From: Candidatus Scatosoma pullistercoris
GTDB taxonomy: Bacteria; Bacillota; Clostridia; Christensenellales; Borkfalkiaceae
Direction of reading: 5' to 3'
Length of the DNA: 8,723 nt
NCBI GenBank assembly: GCA_018714725.1
Contig: DVMZ01000009.1
Coordinates: 1 to 8,723, forward strand
Shown: piece by piece, positions 1 through 5,976 of the stretch
How the letters are laid out: every line of letters starts with the position of its first letter
Numbering within the stretch: the first letter of the stretch is position 1
Made by a program: the position numbers and the translations under genes
Notes under the pieces: generated by a model
Seen by the model: the letters and a program-made list of their open reading frames with translations, nothing else
The model's database searches: none
What the model was told of the DNA's origin: nothing

Positions 1-2
1 GC

Positions 3-995
3 CTGGCAAAACTTCTGATGAGAAGCACTCAGCTGAAAGGTGTGGTTCCGCAGTATGTCGTGGTGAACGGCGAGGTTTACGGTTCGGCGGCGATGCTTGC
101 GGCGATTGCTGATTTTACCTTTTTTATCGAAAAGAAGAGCGTTCTTGCCATCAACAGTCCGTTTGTCCTCTCCGCAAAAGCCGGAAAGAATCTGACCAAA
201 GAGGAAGTCGGCGGAGCGGCTTCGCTGGGCAAAACGGGAATGCCGGCCTTTGCGGTGGCGGATTTTTCCGAAATCCGGGAGAAGATTGCAACGCTTTCCG
301 AGCTTTTGAATGTTTCGATGATGGAAGCGGAACTCAACAATTGCATTCCCGCGCTCAACGATTCGGCGACGGCGGAAAATATGCTTGCTGTATTTGAATC
401 GTATCTGGAAATCGGCGCAAGTTATGAAAAGGACGTAAAGACCGTTCTCGGCCGGATCGGCGGCATTTCTGTAGCCGCGGTTCTCTTTGACGGCGGAGAA
501 GAGGGCGTGGAGCTCAATGCGGGTAAACTTGCCAAAGTGAAAGATTTCGCGGAACTTGCCAGCTGTTATCAGCTGCCGTTTATCACTTTCCTCAACGTCA
601 AGGGGATTGAAGCCACAATGGCTACGAACGACAGCCGGGTGATGAAGGAAGCAGCGGAATATCTCGATCGTCTTGATACCGTCGATACGGCGAAGATCGC
701 GGTGGTTTACCGGAAAGCCATCGGACTCGGATATTCGTTGTTCGCGGCAAAATCAGCGGGATTTGATTACACCTGCGCATTTGCGACGGCGCGCATCGCT
801 CTGTTCGACAGCGTGCAGGGCGCGGTCGTAGAGCTCGGAAACGGGAAAGAGAGCAGCCCCGCCCTGGAAGCGCGTTACGCGGACGAAAATTCCGATCCGA
901 TCAACGCGGCGAAAGACGGGTATATCGACGCCGTCATCGAGCCGCAGTTTGTGAGACAGTATCTGATTGCTTCTCTGCAGATGCTTGCAAAATAA
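3..995 (+). CDS. Acyl-CoA carboxyltransferase-type (MmdA/PccB/12S-like) subunit, 5' end outside window
   Basis: The frame is open from the first bases through to the stop at 993-995, so the 5' end is missing; the ATG at 18 is probably an internal Met. Family members are usually about 450-520 residues and about 330 are present. Residue numbers here count from the ATG at 18. The protein aligns over its whole length with the second half of methylmalonyl-CoA decarboxylase alpha/propionyl-CoA carboxylase beta: VPQYVVVNG (10-18), EEVGGAA (62-68), RIGG (146-149), PFITFLNV (187-194), RKAIGLGY (232-239), and a C-terminal GYIDAVIEP (301-309). These subunits move carboxyl groups between an acyl-CoA and carrier biotin. 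Several canonical motifs are altered: GPCAGGA is GEVYGSA, VPGFLPG is VKGIEAT, and YGGAY is IGLGY. The substrate is therefore uncertain and activity is not assured. It lies 15 bp upstream of the gamma-subunit gene. The family is clear; the precise function is not. Confidence 0.85.
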   Translation: MAKLLMRSTQLKGVVPQYVVVNGEVYGSAAMLAAIADFTFFIEKKSVLAINSPFVLSAKAGKNLTKEEVGGAASLGKTGMPAFAVADFSEIREKIATLSELLNVSMMEAELNNCIPALNDSATAENMLAVFESYLEIGASYEKDVKTVLGRIGGISVAAVLFDGGEEGVELNAGKLAKVKDFAELASCYQLPFITFLNVKGIEATMATNDSRVMKEAAEYLDRLDTVDTAKIAVVYRKAIGLGYSLFAAKSAGFDYTCAFATARIALFDSVQGAVVELGNGKESSPALEARYADENSDPINAAKDGYIDAVIEPQFVRQYLIASLQMLAK

Positions 996-1010
996 AGCGA
1001 GGGTCGGAGT

Positions 1011-1400
1011 ATGTGGAATTTGTTACTGGATGGTTCGGGAACTTCTCTTCCCGAAGGTTATCAGAAAATCGGCGTGGGAGAAGCGCTTGTCGATGCGTTG
1101 CTCGGCTTTATCGTCGTCTTTATCGGCATCGCGTTTCTGATCGGAGTGATCTGGCTGGTCGGATTCTGTATGCGCAAAGCGACGGGAACCGGAGATGGCG
1201 CAAAGGGTGCCACCCCCCCTGTGACCGAAAAAGAAAAAGCCGGGACGAAGCCCGATCAGGCAGTTGTTCTTCCGGCCGCCGGGGCTGAGGAAGAGCTGTC
1301 GGAGGAAACGGTGGCGGTGATTACCGCCGCGCTGATGGCGTATTATGCGAAAGAAACACCGAAATGTGAATTTACGGTAAAAAGAATCAGGAAAATTTAA
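1011..1400 (+). CDS. OadG-family Na+-pump decarboxylase gamma subunit
   Basis: This 129-residue protein has the OadG layout. A short N-terminus is followed by one hydrophobic membrane segment (about residues 27-52), then a low-complexity, charged Pro/Ala/Lys/Glu linker (about 56-100), and a C-terminal helix with a basic tail (VITAALMAYY, then FTVKRIRKI) typical of Gram-positive OadG-like subunits. In characterised complexes the gamma subunit anchors the soluble carboxyltransferase to the membrane beta subunit and assists assembly. The start is chosen from the GAGGGTCGGAG stretch just upstream of ATG 1011; an overlapping reading frame from 1013 is a shadow. It sits 15 bp after the carboxyltransferase gene and 12 bp before the biotin carrier gene, so co-translation is likely. 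A run of seven C (1213-1219) lies in the linker, but the frame continues normally. Sequence conservation in this family is low, so the call leans partly on context. Confidence 0.85.
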   Translation: MWNLLLDGSGTSLPEGYQKIGVGEALVDALLGFIVVFIGIAFLIGVIWLVGFCMRKATGTGDGAKGATPPVTEKEKAGTKPDQAVVLPAAGAEEELSEETVAVITAALMAYYAKETPKCEFTVKRIRKI

Positions 1401-1412
1401 GGAGATAGTATC

Positions 1413-1808
1413 ATGCGTAATTTTGTTATCACTGTCAATGGAAAAAGTTATGAAGTAGGCGTTGAGGAAAAGGGGGTAGCGGCTTCTCCTGCTCCCGCAG
1501 CGGCACCCGTCGCGGCGGCTCCGGCCCCTAAAGCGGCGCCTGTGGCGCAGGCGGCACCCGTCGCGGCTGCTCCGGCTCCTAAGGCGGCGCCTGCAACCGG
1601 CGAAAAAGTTCTCGCTCCGTTCCCCGGCCTCATCAAAGGACTTCTCGTGGCGGAAGGGGCGACGGTCAAGAAGGATCAGCCGGTGCTCGTCCTGGAAGCG
1701 ATGAAGATGGATAACGATATTACCGCTCCTTGTGACGGTAAAGTTTCTTTCTGCGTGGACAAAGGCGCAAACGTTGAATCTGACGCCGTTCTTTGCGTTA
1801 TCTCCTGA
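1413..1808 (+). CDS. Biotin carboxyl carrier protein of the decarboxylase (biotin/lipoyl attachment domain)
   Basis: This 131-residue protein carries the carboxyl group between the carboxyltransferase and the membrane pump. The N-terminus (MRNFVITVNGKSYEVGVEE) is the usual beta-strand start of small decarboxylase and transcarboxylase carriers. A flexible Ala/Pro linker (about 23-63) follows, and contains two copies of a 17-residue repeat. The biotinyl domain (about 64-131) has LAPFPGLI, where most relatives have Met in place of the Phe, and the biotinylation motif EAMKMDN, with Lys98 as the attachment residue. A strong AAGGAG ribosome binding site precedes ATG 1413. Its position between the gamma and beta subunit genes, and the absence of a biotin domain on the downstream OadA-like protein, indicate that this one carrier serves the complex. 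It resembles the 1.3S subunit of transcarboxylase and the MmdC subunit of methylmalonyl-CoA decarboxylase. Confidence 0.93.
   Translation: MRNFVITVNGKSYEVGVEEKGVAASPAPAAAPVAAAPAPKAAPVAQAAPVAAAPAPKAAPATGEKVLAPFPGLIKGLLVAEGATVKKDQPVLVLEAMKMDNDITAPCDGKVSFCVDKGANVESDAVLCVIS
1500..1601 (+). repeat. Two tandem 51-bp repeats encoding the Ala/Pro linker of the biotin carrier
   Basis: Units 1500-1550 and 1551-1601 start with the same bases and encode AAPVAAAPAPKAAPVAQ and AAPVAAAPAPKAAPATG. Over the first 14 codons the units differ only at synonymous third positions. The unit length of 17 codons keeps the frame. It is a flexible swinging-arm linker, and such repeats can change copy number. Confidence 0.85.
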
Positions 1809-1828
1809 TCGGATAAGGAGTACTGTCT

Positions 1829-3028
1829 ATGACGCAAAATTTACTCGTCGGGATCGGCGAGATGCTGAAAGGGCTGTGGGAGTCGTCCGGACTCAATGCG
1901 GGAACCTGGCAGAATTATGTGATGCTCCTCGTTTCTTTCCTGCTCTTTTATCTCGCGATCGTCAAAAAATTTGAGCCGTTGCTTCTGTTGCCGATTGCAT
2001 TCGGCGTATTCCTGATCAATCTTCCCGGCGCTTATGATGTGCTTTGGGGACAATATAAGGAAGGCGTAGAACATACTTACGAAAACGTACTGCCGGAATC
2101 GAGGGGATTGCTTTGGTATCTCTTCTACGGAGTGCAGAACGTCATTTATCCGCCGTTGATCTTCCTCGGAATCGGTGCGATGACCGATTTCGGGCCGCTG
2201 ATTGCCAATCCGAAGAGCATGCTTATGGGGGCAGCCGCCCAGCTCGGCGTTTTTCTCGCGCTCGTTCTGGCGGTGATTCTCGGCTTTGACCTTGCGGCGG
2301 CTTGCTCGATCGCCATTATCGGCGGCGCCGACGGACCTACAGCGATTTATGTGACGCAGATGCTGGCGGGAAAAACGCCCGAAGATCTGCTCTCCGCGAT
2401 TGCGATTGCCGCTTATTCATACATGGCGCTCATTCCGTTTATTCAGAAGCCGCTTATGCGACTGCTGGTTCCGAAGAAAGAACGCGCCATCAAGATGCAG
2501 CAGCTTCGCAAAGTGAGCAAACTGGAAAAGATTATTTTTCCTATTGTAGTCACGCTGGTGGTGGGAATTCTGCTCCCCGACGCGATTCCTCTGCTGGGGA
2601 TGCTGATGTTGGGAAATCTCCTGAAAGAATCCTGTGTGACGGAACGCCTTTCTTCGCAGGCGCAGAACGGACTCATGAATACCATTACGATTTTCCTCGG
2701 CGTATCCGTCGGGTGTAAGGCTTACGGGGAAGTGTTCCTCACGTTCAGCACTCTGAAAATTGTGGGCCTCGGGTTGTTTGCCTTTGCATTCGGAACGATC
2801 GGCGGACTTCTGATGGGCAGAATCATGTGCAAACTTTCTCATGGCAAGATCAATCCTCTGATCGGCAGCGCAGGAGTTTCGGCAGTGCCCATGGCGGCGA
2901 GAGTTTCCGAGGATATCGGCAGGGAGATCGATCCCAGCAATCACTTGCTCATGCACGCGATGGGGCCCAACGTTGCCGGCGTCATCGGTTCGGCGATTGC
3001 GGCAGGCTTCCTGCTGTCCCTGTTCTGA
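1829..3028 (+). CDS. oadB: Na+-translocating decarboxylase beta subunit (OadB/MmdB/GcdB family)
   Basis: This 399-residue membrane protein has about nine to eleven hydrophobic segments. It decarboxylates carboxybiotin and couples this to Na+ export across the cytoplasmic membrane. Family signatures are present: IGGADGPTAIY (164-174) contains the conserved Asp (Asp168) that corresponds to the essential Asp203 of the Klebsiella protein; NPLIGSAGVSAVPMAARV (342-359) and the C-terminal NHLLMHAMGPNVAGVIGSA (371-389) are also classic. Length matches the short Gram-positive form. An AAGGAG site upstream of ATG 1829 sets the start. The gene lies 20 bp after the biotin carrier gene and 45 bp before the 5S-type carboxyltransferase. 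All key motifs are intact, so the pump itself should be functional whatever the true carboxyl donor. The beta subunit alone does not distinguish oxaloacetate, methylmalonyl-CoA, malonate or glutaconyl-CoA decarboxylases. Confidence 0.95.
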   Translation: MTQNLLVGIGEMLKGLWESSGLNAGTWQNYVMLLVSFLLFYLAIVKKFEPLLLLPIAFGVFLINLPGAYDVLWGQYKEGVEHTYENVLPESRGLLWYLFYGVQNVIYPPLIFLGIGAMTDFGPLIANPKSMLMGAAAQLGVFLALVLAVILGFDLAAACSIAIIGGADGPTAIYVTQMLAGKTPEDLLSAIAIAAYSYMALIPFIQKPLMRLLVPKKERAIKMQQLRKVSKLEKIIFPIVVTLVVGILLPDAIPLLGMLMLGNLLKESCVTERLSSQAQNGLMNTITIFLGVSVGCKAYGEVFLTFSTLKIVGLGLFAFAFGTIGGLLMGRIMCKLSHGKINPLIGSAGVSAVPMAARVSEDIGREIDPSNHLLMHAMGPNVAGVIGSAIAAGFLLSLF

Positions 3029-3073
3029 TACAGGCTTTGCCGGCAGGGATGAAATTGAAGAGGTAATACGAAT

Positions 3074-4495
3074 ATGGAAATCAAAACGCAAAACAAAAAA
3101 ATCATGATCACGGAAACCATTCTTCGCGATGCGCATCAGTCACAGGCGGCGACGAGAATGCGTCTCGACGAAATGCTTCCCGTGCTGGAACAGCTTGACG
3201 ATATCGGTTATTATTCGCTGGAAGCCTGGGGCGGAGCCACCTTCGACTCCTGCCTGCGCTTTCTGAACGAGGACCCTTGGGAAAGATTGCGGGTGTTGAA
3301 ATCTCATCTCAAAAAGACCCCGATTCAGATGCTTTTAAGAGGTCAGAATCTTCTTGGCTACCGTCATTATGCCGATGATCTCGTCGAAAAGTTCGTGGAA
3401 AAATCCATCGAAAACGGCGTGGGCGTCGTTCGTGTGTTTGATGCGCTCAACGATCCGAGAAATCTTGAAACTTCTATGAAGGCGATCAAGAAATACGGCG
3501 GCGTCTGCGAGGCGACCATCTGTTATACGACCGGTCCCGTTTATACAAAGGAATACTTTGTGAAGCTCGGGAAACAGCTGGAGGACATGGGCGCTGACAA
3601 TATCTGCCTGAAAGATATGGCCAACCTGCTTCTGCCGTTCGATACTTATGAACTCGTAAAAGCGCTGAAAGAGGAACTTCGCCCCGAAACCAAACTGCAC
3701 CTGCATACGCACAATACGACGGGTACGGGCGACATGGTGTATCTGATGGCGATTCTGGCCGGCGTGGATATCGTGGATACGGCGCTTTCGCCGCTTGGCA
3801 ACGGAACTTCTCAGCCCGCAACCGAGCCGTTGGTGGCCACGCTGAAAGGAACCGGCTACGATACGGGTATTCAGATTGAAAAACTGCTGCCGATTGTTTC
3901 GCATTTCAAGAAAGTGGAAAAACGCCTGAAAGACGACGGTATCCTGACGGACAAAGTCAAGGGAATCGACGTCAATACGTTGATCTATCAGGTCCCCGGC
4001 GGTATGCTTTCCAACCTTATCAATCAGCTGAAAAAGGCCGGAAAGGAAGACAAACTGATGGAATGCCTTGCGGAAGTTCCCAATGTCCGGAAAGATTGCG
4101 GCTATCCGCCGCTCGTGACGCCTTCGTCTCAGATCGTCGGCACGCAGGCAGTTCTCAATGTCATCATGGGCGAGCGCTATAAAATGGTTACCAAAGAGAC
4201 CAAAGACCTCTTTGCCGGAAAGTACGGGAAATTGCCCATGCCTATCAATGAAGAGGTCGCCAAAAAAGTGCTCGGAAATATTCAGAGAATTGATTATCGC
4301 CCCGCAGACGATATGAAGCCCGAATATGAAGAGACCAAAAAGAAGCTCGTGGAAATGGGATATTACGAGAAGGAAGAAGATGTTCTTTCCTATGCCGTAT
4401 TTGAACAGGTTGCCGAAAACTTCTTCAAATGGAGAGAGGCTCAGAAAAAGGGCGTAGACAGAGATCTGGCCAAAGGCGAAGTATATCCGGTCTGA
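3074..4495 (+). CDS. oadA: Oxaloacetate decarboxylase alpha / transcarboxylase 5S-type carboxyltransferase without a biotin domain
   Basis: This 473-residue protein is the cytoplasmic carboxyltransferase that moves the carboxyl group between oxaloacetate (giving pyruvate) and biotin. The N-terminal barrel has ETILRDAHQSQ (15-24) with metal ligand Asp19, CLKDMANLL (178-186) with Lys180, the lysine carbamylated in the family, and HLHTHNTTG (209-217) with metal ligands His211 and His213. The spacing between these residues matches the Propionibacterium 5S subunit. The conserved PYC_OADA region follows (IDVNTLIYQVPGGMLSNL). Klebsiella-type OadA is about 590 residues because a biotin domain is fused at the C-terminus; this protein ends without one and must use the separate carrier encoded upstream. 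The start follows an AAGAGG site 10 bp upstream. It is the last gene before the hairpin at 4530-4566. Pyruvate carboxylase subunit B would look the same, but the OadB/OadG neighbours favour the decarboxylase. Confidence 0.93.
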   Translation: MEIKTQNKKIMITETILRDAHQSQAATRMRLDEMLPVLEQLDDIGYYSLEAWGGATFDSCLRFLNEDPWERLRVLKSHLKKTPIQMLLRGQNLLGYRHYADDLVEKFVEKSIENGVGVVRVFDALNDPRNLETSMKAIKKYGGVCEATICYTTGPVYTKEYFVKLGKQLEDMGADNICLKDMANLLLPFDTYELVKALKEELRPETKLHLHTHNTTGTGDMVYLMAILAGVDIVDTALSPLGNGTSQPATEPLVATLKGTGYDTGIQIEKLLPIVSHFKKVEKRLKDDGILTDKVKGIDVNTLIYQVPGGMLSNLINQLKKAGKEDKLMECLAEVPNVRKDCGYPPLVTPSSQIVGTQAVLNVIMGERYKMVTKETKDLFAGKYGKLPMPINEEVAKKVLGNIQRIDYRPADDMKPEYEETKKKLVEMGYYEKEEDVLSYAVFEQVAENFFKWREAQKKGVDRDLAKGEVYPV

Positions 4496-4529
4496 ATGAA
4501 AATCTGAAAAAATCGTTTATCATGAAGAG

Positions 4530-4566
4530 AAAGAATTTCGGCGCGTATTTCGCGTCGAAATTCTTT
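4530..4566 (+). terminator. 16-bp stem hairpin, probable intrinsic terminator of the decarboxylase operon
   Basis: Bases 4530-4545 pair with 4551-4566 over 16 bp with one G-U pair (4541/4555), around a five-base loop, TATTT. It lies 34 bp after the oadA stop codon. The descending arm ends in TTCTTTGTTA, a weak U-tract partly inside the stem, so termination may be incomplete. The ribosome binding site of the next gene (GGAG at 4575) lies outside the stem, which argues against translational occlusion. Confidence 0.65.
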
Positions 4567-4586
4567 GTTATCGCGGAGACGGAGAA

Positions 4587-5837
4587 ATGAAGAACGTATG
4601 CGTGATCGGGGGCGGGGCTTCCGGACTCATGGCGGCGTATGCGGCCGCCAAAAACGGAAATAACGTTATTCTGTTTGAAAAAAACGAAAAGCTCGGAAAA
4701 AAAATCTATATCACCGGAAAGGGACGCTGTAATCTGACCAACGACGTTCCGCCGGAGGAATTTCTCGAAAACGTCGTCCGCGGCGGAAAATTTCTCAAGG
4801 GCGCAATATATTCTTTCTCTCCGGAAGCTGCCAAAGAGTTCTTTATTGCGCACGGCACAGCTTTGAAAACGGAGCGGGGGAATCGTGTCTTTCCCGTTTC
4901 CGATCATGCCAGCGACGTCACCAGGGCCCTCGAACGGGCTTGCAGAGAAACGGGAGTCCGGATTCACCTTTCGGAAACGGTTGAGAAACTTCAAATTCAA
5001 TCTGCTTTGTCAGACATAGGTATTATGTGTGACAGAATAAAAGGGGTGAAAACGGATCGCGGAGAATATCTTTGCGATGAGGCAATCGTCTGTACGGGCG
5101 GACTGAGTTATCCGACGACCGGTTCTACGGGGGACGGCTACCGGTTTGCTGTGGAGGCGGGGCACGAATTGGTCGAGCCGAAGCCCAGTCTTTGCGGGTT
5201 GAATCTGAAGGGGAATTTTTTTGAAAATTTGCAGGGGCTGACGCTCAGAAATATTTCATTGACGGCAAAGCGGGGCAAGAAAACCGTTTACGAGGGCTTC
5301 GGAGAATTGTTGTTCACGCATTTCGGGATTTCCGGCCCGCTGGTGCTTTCGCTTTCTGCAATGATCAATCGTTTGCCCGCGGAGGAAATCAGGTTGACGC
5401 TCGATCTGAAACCTGCTTTGGATCAGGAGACGCTCGACCGGCGGTTGCTCAGGGATTTTGAGAAGTATAAAAACCGGATGCTTTGCAATGCCTTGGACGA
5501 TTTATTGCCGCAGAAGATGATCGGCGCCGTATTGGAAGCGAGCGGGACAGACGGCAGGAAAAATGTGAACAGCCTGACAAAAGAGGAACGTCGGGCGCTT
5601 CTTTGGGCGCTGAAAGAATTTCCCATGCAGCCGAAGAGTCTCAGGGGCTTTTCGGAAGCGGTCGTCACTTCCGGCGGCGTGGCACTGTCCGGCGTGGATC
5701 CGAAGACGATGGAGTCGAAAAAAGTGCATGGATTGCGGTTTTGCGGAGAAACGCTCGACGTTGACGCCTTTACGGGAGGATTTAATCTTCAGATTGCGTT
5801 TTCCACGGGATATGCGGCGGGAAACAGTATAAAATGA
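4587..5837 (+). CDS. NAD(P)/FAD-dependent oxidoreductase, BaiN/HI0933 family
   Basis: This 416-residue flavoprotein begins with a Rossmann motif, VIGGGASGLMAAYAA (6-20), followed by an acidic residue closing the second strand (Glu31 in VILFEKNEKLGKK). Next is the family hallmark TGKGRCNLTN (43-52). The middle of the protein contains VCTGGLSYPTTGSTGDGY, and the C-terminus has the second FAD-contact motif, TGGFNLQIAFSTGYAAG. Length matches the family (about 400-420). Members are annotated as aminoacetone oxidase family or, in bile-acid-converting clostridia, BaiN; the general physiological role is not settled, and I would not assign bile-acid activity here. The start follows GGAG at 4575-4578, 8 bp upstream of the ATG. 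A hairpin separates it from the preceding operon, yet I see no clear promoter in the 91-bp gap, so it may rely on read-through. An eight-A run near 4698 is a possible slippage site. Confidence 0.9.
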   Translation: MKNVCVIGGGASGLMAAYAAAKNGNNVILFEKNEKLGKKIYITGKGRCNLTNDVPPEEFLENVVRGGKFLKGAIYSFSPEAAKEFFIAHGTALKTERGNRVFPVSDHASDVTRALERACRETGVRIHLSETVEKLQIQSALSDIGIMCDRIKGVKTDRGEYLCDEAIVCTGGLSYPTTGSTGDGYRFAVEAGHELVEPKPSLCGLNLKGNFFENLQGLTLRNISLTAKRGKKTVYEGFGELLFTHFGISGPLVLSLSAMINRLPAEEIRLTLDLKPALDQETLDRRLLRDFEKYKNRMLCNALDDLLPQKMIGAVLEASGTDGRKNVNSLTKEERRALLWALKEFPMQPKSLRGFSEAVVTSGGVALSGVDPKTMESKKVHGLRFCGETLDVDAFTGGFNLQIAFSTGYAAGNSIK

Positions 5838-5867
5838 GCGGACGCGCTGAAAAGCGGGCGGATTCGC

Positions 5868-5897
5868 TTGACGGAAGAAGGGATTTGCGTGTATAAT
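5868..5897 (+). promoter_or_regulatory. Sigma-A-type promoter for the aroH/cmk-plsC-ispH/S1 operon
   Basis: TTGACG at 5868-5873 (one mismatch to the -35 consensus) is followed by an 18-bp spacer and a perfect TATAAT at 5892-5897. It lies in the 139-bp gap after the flavoprotein gene. Transcription should begin near 5904, giving an untranslated leader of about 73 bases before ATG 5977. I see no strong hairpin or riboswitch-like structure in the leader. Confidence 0.8.
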
Positions 5898-5976
5898 ATT
5901 ACACGGAATTACAGACAGAAGTTGAAAAAATACGGCGCGGTTGCGGAGCCGGAAAATGTGTTCGGGAGGCGGAATT

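Noticed and set aside
1213..1219. Run of seven C in the gamma subunit gene as a frameshift
   Set aside because: The frame continues through to a family-typical C-terminus, so no error or programmed shift needs to be invoked.
2417..3136. A 239-codon - strand frame opposite oadB
   Set aside because: It mirrors the coding pattern of oadB, has low-complexity Arg/Gln/His composition and no family resemblance.
5838..5866. Possible terminator after the flavoprotein gene
   Set aside because: Only a 4-bp stem (CGCT/AGCG around GAAA) and no U-tract; too weak to call.
5941..5976. Upstream TTG start adding 12 residues to the AroH-CMK protein
   Set aside because: ATG 5977 has GGGAGG at 7 bp and begins exactly where AroH proteins begin; the extension includes the ribosome binding site itself.
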